Below are positions 27,566 to 37,466 of a stretch of DNA of 64,000 nt, one piece after another (the stretch's first letter is position 1; each line of letters starts with the position of its first letter). The notes beneath the pieces were generated by a model. The model made no database searches. It was not told the origin of the DNA and was given only the letters and a program-made list of their open reading frames with translations. Origin of the DNA: Pontibacter oryzae (GTDB taxonomy: Bacteria > Bacteroidota > Bacteroidia > Cytophagales > Hymenobacteraceae); assembly GCF_003576375.1 (NCBI RefSeq), contig NZ_QWGE01000001.1, forward strand, positions 186,001-250,000, in the 5' to 3' direction. Made by a program: the position numbers and the translations under genes.

Positions 27566-28153
27566 ATGAATGAATCATTTCAATCTATAAAACAGCTCAT
27601 TGAAAGCCGCCGCACCACCAAGCCTCCGCTCATGAACGGCCAGCAAATACCCGATGAGCAGATAGAGCAACTGCTTGAACTGGCGGACTGGGCACCCACC
27701 CACGGCCACACCGAGCCTTGGCGCTTTGTAGTATATGCCGGTGAGGCAGCCCAAAATTTTTGCCAGCAGCACGCCGCGCTGTATACTCAAAATATGCCCG
27801 AGGATAAGTTTATGGCCGATAAGTATGAAAAGCTGCTGCATATGGGCGACCAAGCCTCACACGTGCTGGTTGCCTACATGCACCGCGGCGACCTGCCTAA
27901 AATCCCGGAGCTGGAAGAAATTGCCGCTACATCCTGCGCCATCCAAAACCTGCTATTGGGAGCCACGGCTTTAGGAATTGCAAGCTATTGGGGCTCTGGC
28001 GGCATGGCCTACCACCCTGCCATGAAAGCACACCTGAAGCTCCGTGATGAAGATGTGGTGCTTGGTATTTTATACTTAGGCTATTCTGAGAAAACGCCTC
28101 GCGAAGGCAAAAGGCTGGTGCCAGTCTCCGAAAAAGTGCGCTGGGCCAGGTAA
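27566..28153 (+). CDS. Nitroreductase-family protein
   Basis: A 195-residue FMN-dependent oxidoreductase of the nitroreductase fold. Family marks are ESRRTTKPP at the N terminus (FMN phosphate), LADWAPTHGHTEPWRFVVY, SCAIQNLLLGATALGIASYWGSG and GILYLGY. Related to YdjA-type small nitroreductases. The substrate is unknown. Followed by pgk 108 bp later. Confidence 0.9.
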   Translation: MNESFQSIKQLIESRRTTKPPLMNGQQIPDEQIEQLLELADWAPTHGHTEPWRFVVYAGEAAQNFCQQHAALYTQNMPEDKFMADKYEKLLHMGDQASHVLVAYMHRGDLPKIPELEEIAATSCAIQNLLLGATALGIASYWGSGGMAYHPAMKAHLKLRDEDVVLGILYLGYSEKTPREGKRLVPVSEKVRWAR

Positions 28154-28193
28154 ACACAAAACGCTCTCCACTTTCATACTATAGCTAAATCCC

Positions 28194-28201
28194 TATATTT
28201 G
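28194..28201 (+). promoter_or_regulatory. -7 box of pgk
   Basis: TATATTTG matches TAnnTTTG exactly, 60 bp before the pgk ATG. The -33 element is unclear. Confidence 0.55.
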
Positions 28202-28261
28202 TAGAGCAACCATTTTGCCCAAATCTCGAAGAACGAATAAACGAAATCATAACCATACTTC

Positions 28262-29461
28262 ATGAAGACGATAGACGAGTATAATTTTGCCGGTAAAAAA
28301 GCCGTAGTACGCGTAGATTTTAACGTGCCCCTGGATGAGAACCACCGCATCACGGACGATACCCGCATCAGGGCCGCAGTGCCTACCATCCAGAAGATCC
28401 TGAGCGATGGCGGAGCAGTTATTCTGATGTCGCACTTGGGCCGCCCGAAAGCTGGGCCAGAGGAGAAGTTTTCGCTGCGCCACCTTGTCTCCCGCCTAGA
28501 GCAAGAGTTCCGTACCAACGTGAAGTTCGCGCCTGACTGCGTGGGCCCAGAAGCGGCACAGCTGGCACATGAGCTGCAGCCCGGAGAGATTTTGCTGCTG
28601 GAGAACCTGCGTTTCCATAAGGCCGAGGAGAAAGGTGATGCCGACTTCGCCAAAGAGCTGGCCACGCTGGGCGATGTATACGTGAACGATGCCTTCGGAA
28701 CGGCACACCGCGAGCATGCATCCACTGCAGTTATTGCACGCTACTTCCCGAACGATAAAATGATGGGCTACGTGATGCAAGCCGAACTGGAAAACGCGCG
28801 CCGCGTGCTCGAGAACGCCGAGCGCCCCTACACTGCCATCATGGGCGGTGCCAAGATCTCAGACAAGATCCTGATCATCGAAAAACTGCTTGACAGAGTG
28901 GATAACCTGCTGATTGGCGGCGGCATGTCTTATACTTTCGTGAAGGCTGACGGCGGCGAGATCGGTTCGTCTTTGGTGGAAGAAGATAAGCTGGACCTCG
29001 CTCGCAAGCTTATCAAAATGGCTAAGGAAAAAAACGTAAATATCATGATCCCGGTTGATTCTATCGTGGCCGACCAGTTCAGCAACGATGCCAACGTGGA
29101 CACTGCCCTGAGCCACCACATCAAGCCGCTTTGGATGGGACTGGACATCGGACCAGAGGCCCGTGAGCAGTACGCCGATGTTATCCGCAACTCTAAAACC
29201 ATACTTTGGAACGGCCCGATGGGCGTGTTCGAGATGTCTAACTTCTCGGTAGGCACAGAGGCAGTGGCAGAGGCTGTGGTAGAGGCAACGGCTAAAGGCG
29301 CTTACTCGCTCATTGGCGGCGGCGACTCTGCGGCAGCGGTAAACCAACTGGGCTATGCCAGCCGCGTATCCTACGTTTCTACCGGCGGAGGCGCGCTTTT
29401 AGAGTATATGGAAGGCAAAACCCTGCCGGGCGTAGCCGCCATCGAGCGCACTGATTACTAG
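28262..29461 (+). CDS. pgk: Phosphoglycerate kinase
   Basis: A 399-residue glycolytic kinase transferring phosphate from 1,3-bisphosphoglycerate to ADP. N-terminal substrate motif [21 protein letters not shown] appears in two parts, then LMSHLGRPK, the hinge [11 protein letters not shown], the GGAKISDK helix, NGPMGVFE and the nucleotide loop [10 protein letters not shown]. Length matches the family. A CoA-transferase gene follows 29 bp later. Confidence 0.97.
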   Translation: MKTIDEYNFAGKKAVVRVDFNVPLDENHRITDDTRIRAAVPTIQKILSDGGAVILMSHLGRPKAGPEEKFSLRHLVSRLEQEFRTNVKFAPDCVGPEAAQLAHELQPGEILLLENLRFHKAEEKGDADFAKELATLGDVYVNDAFGTAHREHASTAVIARYFPNDKMMGYVMQAELENARRVLENAERPYTAIMGGAKISDKILIIEKLLDRVDNLLIGGGMSYTFVKADGGEIGSSLVEEDKLDLARKLIKMAKEKNVNIMIPVDSIVADQFSNDANVDTALSHHIKPLWMGLDIGPEAREQYADVIRNSKTILWNGPMGVFEMSNFSVGTEAVAEAVVEATAKGAYSLIGGGDSAAAVNQLGYASRVSYVSTGGGALLEYMEGKTLPGVAAIERTDY

Positions 29462-29490
29462 TTTTTCAGAAGTGAGTTGATAGAAAAAGT

Positions 29491-30780
29491 ATGAGTACAG
29501 ACCAGATTTCCTATAAAACAGCCGAAGAGGCCCTGTGCGTGATAAAATCAGGGCACCGGGTGTTTATACAAGGCAGCGCAGCCACACCGCAATTTTTGGT
29601 GCGTAAGCTGGCAGAGCGGGCCGATGAGCTGCGCAATGTAGAACTGGTAAGCATAACCACCTACGGCGACATGCCGCTGGTGGAGGAAAAGTATAAAGAC
29701 TCTTTTTTTATCAACTCACTTTTTGTTTCGGCCAACGTACGCGAGGCCGTTAACAGTGGTCGCGGCGATTACGTGCCTATTTTCCTGAGTGAGATCCCGC
29801 GCCTGTTCCGGTCCGGTAGCTTCCCGATAGATGTGGCTATTGTGCATGTGTCGCCACCCGACAGGCATGGCTACTGCTCTTTGGGCGTTTCCGTGGATGT
29901 AACCCGCGAGGCCATACTTAGCGCCCGCTACGTAATTGCGCAGGTAAACCCGCAAATGCCACGCACCCACGGCGACGGCCTGATCCATGTGAATAAGCTG
30001 AACGTGCTGGTTGAGGTGGACGAGCCTTTGCCAGAGGTAGACTACAGCCTGCGCATCACGAGTAGAGAGCAAACTATAGCTAGGTTCATTGCTGAAATGG
30101 TAGAGGACGGAGCGACTTTGCAAATGGGTATTGGTGCGATTCCGGATGCAGTCCTGGGCAGTCTAACGAACCACAAAGGATTAGGTGTGCATACCGAGAT
30201 GCTTTCCAATGGCATTATGCCGCTGGTGGAGAAAGGCGTTATCACTAACGAGCACAAGTACCGGCACCCTGGCCGCATTGCCACGGGCTTTATAGTCGGC
30301 AACCGCAAACTCTACGACTTCGTGGACGATAACCCGCTCATACTTATGCAGCGCACCGACTACGTGAACGACGTTACCATCATTCGCTCAAACCCAAAAG
30401 TTACTGCCATTAACAGCGCTATTGAGATCGACCTAACCGGCCAGGTAGTTTCGGACACGATTGGTTTGCAGCAGTATTCAGGGATAGGCGGGCAAATGGA
30501 TTTCATACGTGGGGCGGCGCTGTCGCCGGGAGGCAAACCAATTATTGCGCTACCTTCTGTTACCAACTCAGGAATTTCCCGCATTACGCCTCTGATTAAA
30601 GAAGGTGCTGCCGTAACTACCACCAGGGCGCACGTGCACTACGTGGTAACCGAATATGGCGTAGCTTACTTATACGGCAAGAACCTGCGGCAACGCGCCA
30701 AAGCCTTGATCCAGATTGCCCACCCCGACCACCGCGAACGGCTGGAACAGGAGGCATTTAAGCGTTACGGTTATCTGTAA
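29491..30780 (+). CDS. Acetyl-CoA hydrolase/transferase family protein
   Basis: A 429-residue CoA-transferase of the acetate/4-hydroxybutyrate/propionate group. It has N-terminal FIQGSAATPQFLV, HVSPPDRHGYCSLGVSVD, the active-site Glu in GLGVHTEMLSNG (about residue 236) and GIGGQMDFIRGAALSPGG. It exchanges CoA between acyl-CoA and a free acid. Co-directional with pgk and ends at a strong terminator, so probably co-transcribed or linked to acetate metabolism. Confidence 0.9.
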   Translation: MSTDQISYKTAEEALCVIKSGHRVFIQGSAATPQFLVRKLAERADELRNVELVSITTYGDMPLVEEKYKDSFFINSLFVSANVREAVNSGRGDYVPIFLSEIPRLFRSGSFPIDVAIVHVSPPDRHGYCSLGVSVDVTREAILSARYVIAQVNPQMPRTHGDGLIHVNKLNVLVEVDEPLPEVDYSLRITSREQTIARFIAEMVEDGATLQMGIGAIPDAVLGSLTNHKGLGVHTEMLSNGIMPLVEKGVITNEHKYRHPGRIATGFIVGNRKLYDFVDDNPLILMQRTDYVNDVTIIRSNPKVTAINSAIEIDLTGQVVSDTIGLQQYSGIGGQMDFIRGAALSPGGKPIIALPSVTNSGISRITPLIKEGAAVTTTRAHVHYVVTEYGVAYLYGKNLRQRAKALIQIAHPDHRERLEQEAFKRYGYL

Positions 30781-30800
30781 TAAGTGAGTTCATACTTTAT

Positions 30801-30845
30801 AAAAAGCAGAAAGCCCCTCCGAAATGGAGGGGCTTTCTGCTTTTT
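30801..30845. terminator. Bidirectional terminator
   Basis: A perfect 20-bp stem (AAAAAGCAGAAAGCCCCTCC and its complement) with loop GAAAT lies between convergent genes. Confidence 0.93.
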
Positions 30846-30859
30846 ATTTTTCAGTAAGT

Positions 30860-31060
30860 CTAATCCTGCTCTTCTAACTGAAAGATTTGCTCAACGGGTA
30901 TCCCAAAAATTGAGGCCATCTTTAAGGCAAGAACCGTAGAAGGCACAAACTTTTTATGCTCAATGGCATAAATTGTTTGCCTGGTTACACCCAGCTTTTC
31001 CGCCAGGTCAGATTGAGACATGTTGTGCCGGGCACGTTCCACCTTTATGCAGTTAATCAT
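30860..31060 (-). CDS. XRE-family transcriptional regulator (small HTH protein)
   Basis: A 66-residue Cro/C1-type helix-turn-helix protein (MSQSDLAEKLGVTRQTIYAIE is the HTH, shown here to residue about 35, followed by PSTVLALKMASIFGIPVEQIF). It belongs to the YozG-like group that often sits beside a small membrane protein gene. Here the membrane gene is 15 bp upstream on the same strand, so the two likely form an operon and the regulator may act on it. Confidence 0.92.
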   Translation of the reverse strand: MINCIKVERARHNMSQSDLAEKLGVTRQTIYAIEHKKFVPSTVLALKMASIFGIPVEQIFQLEEQD

Positions 31061-31075
31061 TCTTAAGGTATACTA

Positions 31076-31477
31076 TTAAGCGTAAGGCATGCTGTTCTTC
31101 CTGATATAGTATAACAGACTGTAGCAGAGCACTTGTAGGTTTATCAAATACGATGGGTGAATTTTAAAATCAGGAAAAATGATATAGCTAAGTATAACAA
31201 CTGCCATCGAGACAACAAAAGTAGTTTTAATAGCCTCCAGGCGCAGGCGTTGCAGTAACTCATCGTAAACCCTATCCTGAGAGAGCGCATATACAGCTAA
31301 CCCTAGAATACCAAGTATATCGAGCAGGTAAATAGTATGTTTAGATAGCAAGGCATACGTTTCATAAGTATAAAACTGAGCATCTACAAAACCAGCAATG
31401 ACTGATGGAATGCTAGCCAGGATAAAAACTACCATCCCTGGAATTCTAAAATAGTGCGGAAGAAGTTGTGTTTTCAT
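31076..31477 (-). CDS. Four-helix membrane protein paired with XRE regulator
   Basis: 133 residues with four hydrophobic helices (VVFILASIPSVIAGFV, YLLDILGILGLAVYAL, FVVSMAVVILSYIIF, LINLQVLCYSLLYYI) and a charged loop (SQDRVYDELLQRLRLEAIKT). This matches the DUF-type membrane proteins found in operon with a small XRE regulator in many bacteria. Function unknown. Confidence 0.75.
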   Translation of the reverse strand: MKTQLLPHYFRIPGMVVFILASIPSVIAGFVDAQFYTYETYALLSKHTIYLLDILGILGLAVYALSQDRVYDELLQRLRLEAIKTTFVVSMAVVILSYIIFPDFKIHPSYLINLQVLCYSLLYYIRKNSMPYA

Positions 31478-31652
31478 ATATAGTAATTTTAGTTCCTAGC
31501 AAACGTAAACAAAAGATAGCTAAATGCAAAGTATAGTTTACATTTTAGAATTTATACTTTACTCTATACTATACTTGACGCTTAGTGCAACAGGTATCCA
31601 ATTTCCTATAACTTTTAGGCTTGATAGTATAAGTTGTCATCAATAACTATGT

Positions 31653-31682
31653 AAAAAAAAGCCCCTCCAATTCGGAGGGGCT
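31653..31682 (-). terminator. Rho-independent terminator of the metalloprotease gene
   Basis: AGCCCCTCC / GGAGGGGCT hairpin followed on the minus strand by eight T's, six bases past the stop at 31688. Confidence 0.93.
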
Positions 31683-31687
31683 GTCTC

Positions 31688-34165
31688 TTAGCTATTGGTT
31701 GGGTTCAGGATATTGTCAATCCTAACGATGGCATCATCCACATGATACCTGGTCAGGTCGTTTGCATAGCGGTTACGGGCGCTTTTAAGCTGCTTTTGCA
31801 ACTGCACCAGTTCACCTCTTACAATAGACCGAATATCAGATTGATTGAGTTCTACAGGTGTGCCATAGCGGCTGTTGCGTGTTGGCTGCTTCTGGTTCAG
31901 GAGGTAGTCCATGCGGTCGAGGTACGCTTTCTGAAGGTTTCTGCGGTAAATGTCTACTTTAGAGCCGCTGTATACTTCGCTCCAGATGCCGCGCTGCAAT
32001 TGGCGCACCATATCCAGTGCATTGTAGTTTACGTCATTCACCTCGTTCTCCATCAAACGGGCCATCCTATCCGGCGATAGCAGGCTGTTGAGGTGGCGCT
32101 CCTGCAGGTTACGCACGCTCTCTACATAGTTCGCGTGGTGTATGTTTCTGCTGATTTTAGATTGATGCAACCACTCCGGCGATGAAAAGGCATTTTTCAG
32201 GAGCCAATCCAAAGAAGTAGTTTGCTCTTTAGCAGGAACTGCCGTAAAGATATATCCTTGCTGGCTAGGCTTCATACGTTCTTCGCGCACACCGCCTACA
32301 TTGGTAACCACGTGGCCAATGTAGCGGCTCCACACGCCCAGCAGTTCTCCATACAGCTCCTCCAGGTCGTCGTAATCGTTGGTTTGCGCAGCCGTCCAGT
32401 CGTATAGTTTTGGCGCTACTTGCTTTAGGTTTTTAAGGCCATAGGTGCTTGCTTTTATCACATCGGCGCCTATTCCTTCAGTTTGGCTTTCCGGGTCGTA
32501 GCCACCGCTACCACTTCCAAATCGGTACATAGGGTCGTTGGCCTTCGCCTCTATCCACTTGTCTAAGGTTGGCACTTCTGCTTCAGCACTGTTTGCCTCC
32601 GGCAGGTAGCGATAGCCCCAGTTTATGACATAATGATCGTAAGGGCCAAGCTGGCGCACAAAACGGATGTCTTTATCGCCGGGCTGCGCCACATAGTTAT
32701 AGCGGGCATAATCCATGATGGTGGCAGCGATGCCATACTTCTGGGTAAACTCTCCGGAGCGGAGCGAATCGGTTGGGTAAGCCGAGCTGGCCTTCATGTT
32801 GTGCGGCAAGCCAAGGGCGTGGCCCACTTCATGCGTAATCACCTCTTTCATCATCTCGCCCAGGTCTTCGATAGGCGTATCCAGGGTGCGGGCGGCCGGG
32901 TTAGCAGCGCCAGTCTCCAGCAGATAGCGGTTGCGGTAAGAGCGCAGGTGGTTATGGTACCAGATTATGTCACTCTCGATGATCTCGCCGGAGCGCGGGT
33001 CTGAAACGCTTGGCCCCATGGCATTGCGCGTAGTGCTGGCCACGTAGCGGATCACGGAATAACGCACATCTTCCGGGCTGAAATCAGGGTCTTCCTCGGC
33101 AGAAGGCGGGTCTTTGGCGATAATGGCGTTCTTAAATCCGGCTGTCTCGAAGGCCTCCTGCCACTGCTCTACGCCTTCCTTAATGTATGGGCGAAGCTTT
33201 TCGGGTGTGGCAGGGTCCAGGTAATAAACGATCGGGTTTACCGGCTCCACCAGTTCGCCGCGCTTGTAAGCCTCAATATCCTTCGGCACCAGCTTCCAGC
33301 GGCGTATGTATGATTTCTGATCGGCTTTAAGCGCCTCAGAGCCATAATCATACTGGTTGATGTTGAAATAACCCACACGGTAATCGTTAATGCGGGGCTG
33401 CATCGGGGTTTTTGGCAGCAACACCATCGACTGGTTCATCATCAAACTAATTGACCCTGTTGCTGAGTTGGATGGCGGCTCTGCGGCATCGTAAGTAAAG
33501 TCCTGCTTCACCTCAATGTTTAACGGGAAGCTTTTGGCGCTATGTATAAAGCTGCGGCTATCGTCCAGCTTGCTAACTTTATACTCTTTGCGCATATCCG
33601 CATCCAGGCCGCTAAATGCTTTCACATCGCTGGTCAGGAATTTGGTTACGTCGATTACATAGCCTGAGGAGTCCTTGGACAGGGCTGCAATATCAAAGGC
33701 ATAAATAGTAGGCTGATAATTATTGGCACGCACTGATAGGCTAATCGGCAGCGAGTCTGCAGCGTATGCATTGTAAGACTTGGTTTTAAGAACGATCTTG
33801 TTCTCAAACTTCTGCCACTCTACCATTTGCTCGTTCACCGAAGACCCTGCGTTTACATAACCGCCGCCTAGCCCGGAAGGCAGGTTGGCAAAACGGCTGA
33901 TCCACAGAAAATCGCGCTGCAGCAGCGAGTCCGGGATTTCATAGTAAAACTTGTCTCCTACTTTGTGGATGGTGAATACACCTTCGTCTGTAACGGCACT
34001 TTTGGTAATAACATCGCTGTAGCTTTTAATGTCGGTGCCGGAGGCTGCTTTGGAACGGGATGTGCTTGCAGTGCTTTCTTGCGTTGCAGGTTTGCTGCTG
34101 GAACAAGATGTTTGGGTGAGAGCCACAAGCAAGGCAAGGCTTATGGCCTGGTAAAGTTTTGGCAT
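31688..34165 (-). CDS. Zinc-dependent metalloprotease lipoprotein (DUF5117/DUF5118 type)
   Basis: An 825-residue exported protein. The N terminus is a lipoprotein signal (LALLVALTQTSCSSSKP, lipid-modified Cys about residue 21). The large central body resembles DUF5117. The zinc site is HEVGHALGLPHN near residue 445, the extended HExxHxxGxxH of metzincins, and a C-terminal DUF4953-like region follows. Likely anchored in the outer membrane or periplasm and degrading peptides or proteins. Common in Bacteroidota. It has a strong terminator and is monocistronic. Confidence 0.9.
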   Translation of the reverse strand: MPKLYQAISLALLVALTQTSCSSSKPATQESTASTSRSKAASGTDIKSYSDVITKSAVTDEGVFTIHKVGDKFYYEIPDSLLQRDFLWISRFANLPSGLGGGYVNAGSSVNEQMVEWQKFENKIVLKTKSYNAYAADSLPISLSVRANNYQPTIYAFDIAALSKDSSGYVIDVTKFLTSDVKAFSGLDADMRKEYKVSKLDDSRSFIHSAKSFPLNIEVKQDFTYDAAEPPSNSATGSISLMMNQSMVLLPKTPMQPRINDYRVGYFNINQYDYGSEALKADQKSYIRRWKLVPKDIEAYKRGELVEPVNPIVYYLDPATPEKLRPYIKEGVEQWQEAFETAGFKNAIIAKDPPSAEEDPDFSPEDVRYSVIRYVASTTRNAMGPSVSDPRSGEIIESDIIWYHNHLRSYRNRYLLETGAANPAARTLDTPIEDLGEMMKEVITHEVGHALGLPHNMKASSAYPTDSLRSGEFTQKYGIAATIMDYARYNYVAQPGDKDIRFVRQLGPYDHYVINWGYRYLPEANSAEAEVPTLDKWIEAKANDPMYRFGSGSGGYDPESQTEGIGADVIKASTYGLKNLKQVAPKLYDWTAAQTNDYDDLEELYGELLGVWSRYIGHVVTNVGGVREERMKPSQQGYIFTAVPAKEQTTSLDWLLKNAFSSPEWLHQSKISRNIHHANYVESVRNLQERHLNSLLSPDRMARLMENEVNDVNYNALDMVRQLQRGIWSEVYSGSKVDIYRRNLQKAYLDRMDYLLNQKQPTRNSRYGTPVELNQSDIRSIVRGELVQLQKQLKSARNRYANDLTRYHVDDAIVRIDNILNPTNS

Positions 34166-34563
34166 TTGCTTTAAGGGTTTTTAACTTTCTGAAAAGGCTT
34201 AAGGGATGTTTCATACATCAAATATCCTCTGTTAAAGATAAGTGTAAAATCAGAAAGTAGCTATACATGCCGGCAAACAAAGGGCAATAAGGTATGTGGA
34301 GCAAGATTATACTGTTTAAACATAGGTCATGCGTGAGGTTAAATACTTCATTGAAGGAATTTTCCTGCTTACAAAAACGCACATCATTCGAATGCCACGG
34401 CCCTAAAAACATTAAGCCCAGCAGCTTCATGCTACTGGGCTTAGGTTAGTATACTTTATACCAAAATCATACTTCTAGCAGCATTGCTGCTTTTATACTT
34501 TATCAGAATAAACCAGCCATACTTTTGTATACAAGATGAGGGTTTTATTGAGGAAGTATGGAT
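34166..34563. other. Intergenic region
   Basis: 398 bases between two minus-strand genes. A 70-codon minus frame (34218-34430) has no coding character. A hairpin at 34412-34443 is listed separately. Two AAGTATA/TATACTT words occur near 34450-34500. Confidence 0.5.
34412..34443 (-). terminator. Terminator candidate of the oxidoreductase gene
   Basis: TAAGCCCAGCAGC / GCTACTGGGCTTA stem with loop TTCAT; the following minus-strand T-run is interrupted. It is about 120 bp past the stop at 34564. Confidence 0.5.
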
Positions 34564-35508
34564 TTAGGACACGGTGACTACTACCTTACCCTTGGTTTTG
34601 TGGGTTTCCACCTGCTCATGAGCCTTTGGCAAATCCTCGAAACTGAACACATGCGATACATGCGAGCGTAGCTTTTCTTCTGCCAGCAAGTCTGCCAGTT
34701 TTGCCTGGTCCTCGCCACTGGAGTGCACCAGGTAGTTTTTAGCTGTAATGTTACGCTTTCTAGCCTTTTCCTGCACTGCCTCTGTGGCACCGCCAAGTAT
34801 AGAAACGATTGTGCCGCCATCCTTCAGGCAAGCCAGCGATTTGCGCACATTTTCCTCGCCCAGCGAGTCTAGCACAATGTCTACATCCGATACAACATCC
34901 TCAACCTGATACTTTTTATAATCAACTTCTTCGTCGGTGCCCAAGTTTTTCAGGAACTCGTGGTTCGCCTCCGAGGCTGTCCCGATCACGGTGGCATTAA
35001 AGTATCTGGCTATCTGCACAGCATAGTGCCCTACCCCACCTGCAGCGGCATGTATCAGTACACGTTGCCCTGCCTTAATGCCAGCCTCGTTTACCAGTAC
35101 CTGCCAGGCGGTAAGTGCTGCGAGCGTAGCAGCAGCTGCATCGTGGTGCGATACATTGGCCGGCTTGTGGGCAAGGTGCTTCTCGGGCGCGGCTACATAT
35201 TCGGCGTAGGCTTTGCCATGACCCGGGAAGTTTACCATGCCAAACACTTCATCTCCGGGTTTAAAGTATTCAACGCCTTCGCCAACCTCCACTACTACCC
35301 CTGAAATATCCCAACCTAGAATAACAGGTGGATTTTCCTTAAGCTGCTCATATAGCGCTTTTCCCTCACGGGTTTTGGTATCGACCGGGTTAATGCTGAT
35401 GGCCCTTACTTTTATAAGAACCTCCCCTTGCTGCATGCCTGGCTTATCTATATCCTGCAGTGTCAGGTTACTGGCTGGCCCTGCTTCGTTTAACACAAAT
35501 GCTTTCAT
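34564..35508 (-). CDS. NADP-dependent oxidoreductase (quinone oxidoreductase-like MDR)
   Basis: A 314-residue medium-chain reductase of the zinc-free quinone reductase branch. It shows MKAFVLNEAGPASNLTL, DISGVVVEVGEGVEYFKPGDEVFG, the nucleotide motif LIHAAAGGVGHYAVQIAR and the C-terminal EKLRSHVSHVFSFEDLPKAHEQ. The start at 35508 fits the family; an ATG 11 codons upstream (MENMHQHKTRT) is possible. Substrate unknown, probably quinones or enals. Confidence 0.9.
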   Translation of the reverse strand: MKAFVLNEAGPASNLTLQDIDKPGMQQGEVLIKVRAISINPVDTKTREGKALYEQLKENPPVILGWDISGVVVEVGEGVEYFKPGDEVFGMVNFPGHGKAYAEYVAAPEKHLAHKPANVSHHDAAAATLAALTAWQVLVNEAGIKAGQRVLIHAAAGGVGHYAVQIARYFNATVIGTASEANHEFLKNLGTDEEVDYKKYQVEDVVSDVDIVLDSLGEENVRKSLACLKDGGTIVSILGGATEAVQEKARKRNITAKNYLVHSSGEDQAKLADLLAEEKLRSHVSHVFSFEDLPKAHEQVETHKTKGKVVVTVS

Positions 35509-35618
35509 AGTCCTGGTTTTATGTTGATGCATATTTTCCATTCTTATAAAACCTACCCAAAATTAAAAAGTTATTGGCTTCACGAAGTATAGAGAGGGCT
35601 GCGCCAAAACCTTAAAGG

Positions 35619-36242
35619 TTATAAACCCAACCTATCGCGCTTGTTTAGGTAGGCAAGCACCTGCTCAACGGTATTTAAGTCGCCGATACCCTGGTATTTA
35701 TGGATACGCTCCATCTCGCCAGCTATCAGTCCTGCACGCGTAGCCTCTACTTTCCCCTGCGAGTGCGTGGCCTCCTCTGCCCATGCTAGCGGTTGACCAG
35801 GTTGGCTGTATAAGTATAGCGCTGGGTAATGCCGGTGGGCAGCAGTAACTGCCGCCATAAAAGCCCGTGGCTGCTGAAAGGGAGAGGCAGCAACAAATAT
35901 ACGCCGATAGCCCTGTGATTTGGCATGATGCACCATAGCCGTAGCTTCCTTAAGCGTATGGAGTTTATCTGTGCCGGATGGTACGGGTATAGCCTCTAAC
36001 TTACCGGCTGGTATGCCGAGTTGCTGCAATTGGGCGTTCCAAGCCTCGAAGCCGGGATAGCCACTCATAGGTGGTGTGTTCAGGAACATCACTCTTGGTA
36101 CCTGGTTGGTCTTAACCAAAAGCTTTGCTGTTGCAAAGACGGAAGCTTGGTTGTCTTCTGTTTGGCCGAACAGGAAAAGCGCGTCTGCAGGTTCGGAGGG
36201 CAGCGTGTCGGCAAGGGCACGGATTATTAACTCTTCTAACAT
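35619..36242 (-). CDS. YdcF-like DUF218 protein
   Basis: About 207 residues from the ATG at 36242 (another in-frame ATG at 36266). The pattern [24 protein letters not shown], then [28 protein letters not shown] and [16 protein letters not shown], follows the DUF218/YdcF layout, with a Rossmann-like core and conserved late arginine. The family includes ElyC/SanA envelope proteins, but this one has no signal or membrane segment, like cytoplasmic YdcF. Function unknown; assignment is by pattern only. Confidence 0.6.
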   Translation of the reverse strand: MLEELIIRALADTLPSEPADALFLFGQTEDNQASVFATAKLLVKTNQVPRVMFLNTPPMSGYPGFEAWNAQLQQLGIPAGKLEAIPVPSGTDKLHTLKEATAMVHHAKSQGYRRIFVAASPFQQPRAFMAAVTAAHRHYPALYLYSQPGQPLAWAEEATHSQGKVEATRAGLIAGEMERIHKYQGIGDLNTVEQVLAYLNKRDRLGL

Positions 36243-36297
36243 GCCACCATATACGTACAAAGCCAACGCCGGTGCGCCAGTTTTACGGCAGAATGCT

Positions 36298-36305
36298 TAC
36301 TTTTG
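36298..36305 (+). promoter_or_regulatory. -7 box immediately before the VF530 gene
   Basis: TACTTTTG matches TAnnTTTG and ends five bases before the ATG at 36310. The RNA start would fall at or beside the start codon, so the message may be leaderless. Confidence 0.5.
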
Positions 36306-36309
36306 CATT

Positions 36310-36537
36310 ATGGCAGAAAAACAGAAAAATAACCCCTTGCACGGTATTACCCTGCAAATGATGCTTGAGCATCTGGTAGAGGTTTATGGTTGGGAGCACC
36401 TTAGCCATAAGATCAACATCAACTGTTTCAAGAGCAACCCAAGTATAAAGTCCAGCCTTACCTTTCTTCGTCGTACGCCCTGGGCCCGCGAAAAAGTAGA
36501 AAGTTTATACTTGTACACGCTTCGGCGCATTGGTTAA
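36310..36537 (+). CDS. VF530-family protein (small putative DNA-binding protein)
   Basis: 75 residues matching the VF530 fold along almost their whole length: [57 protein letters not shown]. The frame is open much further upstream but only the part from 36310 is family-like. VF530 proteins are small helical, presumed nucleic-acid binders of unknown role. Divergent from the YdcF-like gene. Confidence 0.9.
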   Translation: MAEKQKNNPLHGITLQMMLEHLVEVYGWEHLSHKININCFKSNPSIKSSLTFLRRTPWAREKVESLYLYTLRRIG

Positions 36538-36675
36538 GTTCACCGATTTATGAGCTTTTAAGAGTTAAAATAAATTTATACTTTACAGTTGTTTTCAGCA
36601 TGAAAGTGTAAGGAGGCGGAAGAGTAACTAGCTGCTTCCTCAAGGTCTGAAGGTATAAATCAATCTACAATCCTC

Positions 36676-36909
36676 TTGAAAACGAACTGGATACGCGTCT
36701 TTCTCCTTTACCTCTTAGCCTTCACGGCTACGTTTACATTCCTGAAACTTTGGGATTATTGGGAGTGTCTGCTACTAGGCAAGCCTACCGATCTCGCAGC
36801 AGCCCTCACCGCAATTGATTTCTCTCAGATCTACGCTATTGCGTTGCCAGTATCCCTGATGCTAGGTATGTCAAAGTATAAAAAGCTTACTAAATCAGCC
36901 CGCGGATAA
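36676..36909 (+). CDS. Small two-helix membrane protein, function unknown
   Basis: 77 residues from a TTG start (no ATG is available before residue 62). Two membrane segments (VFLLYLLAFTATFTFLKLW and IYAIALPVSLMLGM) are separated by a short loop, with a basic tail KYKKLTKSARG. Plausible coding because the positive tail follows the second helix, but there is no family match. Confidence 0.5.
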   Translation: MKTNWIRVFLLYLLAFTATFTFLKLWDYWECLLLGKPTDLAAALTAIDFSQIYAIALPVSLMLGMSKYKKLTKSARG

Positions 36910-36937
36910 AGAAGACTTCCTCTTCCTATGCTTGGAG

Positions 36938-36945
36938 TAAATTTG
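36938..36945 (+). promoter_or_regulatory. -7 box
   Basis: TAAATTTG matches TAnnTTTG, 35 bp before the ATG at 36981. Confidence 0.5.
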
Positions 36946-36980
36946 TATATTAGATCTTAATAGTCTGATAATCCGTCTGC

Positions 36981-37466
36981 ATGGCCACTATTCCGCTTAC
37001 ATCCAAAACTGAAAACAAATCGGAGATCAATATTGATATTCACCAGCAGCATGTTGTAAAAACAAAGTACAAAAAATTATATTTTGCCATATCTGTCGCT
37101 TTAATACTAGCTTACATAGCCCTCCTCATCTATGACTTTGAATGGTCGAGTGTGCTTATGTTTATTGTGCTATCTATAAATAACTACCAGTTGCTGATGT
37201 ACATCTTTGGCAAAGACCCATTTAACCTGCATGGCAAGAGCTACCTAAAATTTAACAACCAAGGGTTTATATATAAACCCTTGCGTAAAGCACCTCGGGA
37301 AATACTGTGGCAGGATGTTTCCGGAATCACGCTACACTTGTTCGAGGCAGAATTTCATCTTACAAACGGCGGTACTAGCGCCATCAATTTAGAGGATTTG
37401 AGCGATGACAACCTGAAGCTGGTGAAGGAATGGTTGGTTTGGAAAAAGCTTGAAATAGGTAACTAA
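36981..37466 (+). CDS. Membrane protein with PH-like tail, function unknown
   Basis: 161 residues: a polar N-terminal segment, a two-helix hairpin (LYFAISVALILAYIALLIYDF and VLMFIVLSINNYQLLMYIFG), then a beta-rich cytosolic domain (YLKFNNQGFIYKPLRKAPREILWQDVSGITL) that resembles bacterial PH-like domains. Its stop overlaps the stop of the convergent recQ gene by four bases (CTAA). Similar two-helix plus PH-like proteins are common and uncharacterised in Bacteroidota. Confidence 0.65.
   Translation: MATIPLTSKTENKSEINIDIHQQHVVKTKYKKLYFAISVALILAYIALLIYDFEWSSVLMFIVLSINNYQLLMYIFGKDPFNLHGKSYLKFNNQGFIYKPLRKAPREILWQDVSGITLHLFEAEFHLTNGGTSAINLEDLSDDNLKLVKEWLVWKKLEIGN

Noticed and set aside
34218-34430. 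70-codon minus-strand frame between the protease and oxidoreductase genes
   Set aside because: No domain, and it runs into the terminator hairpin.
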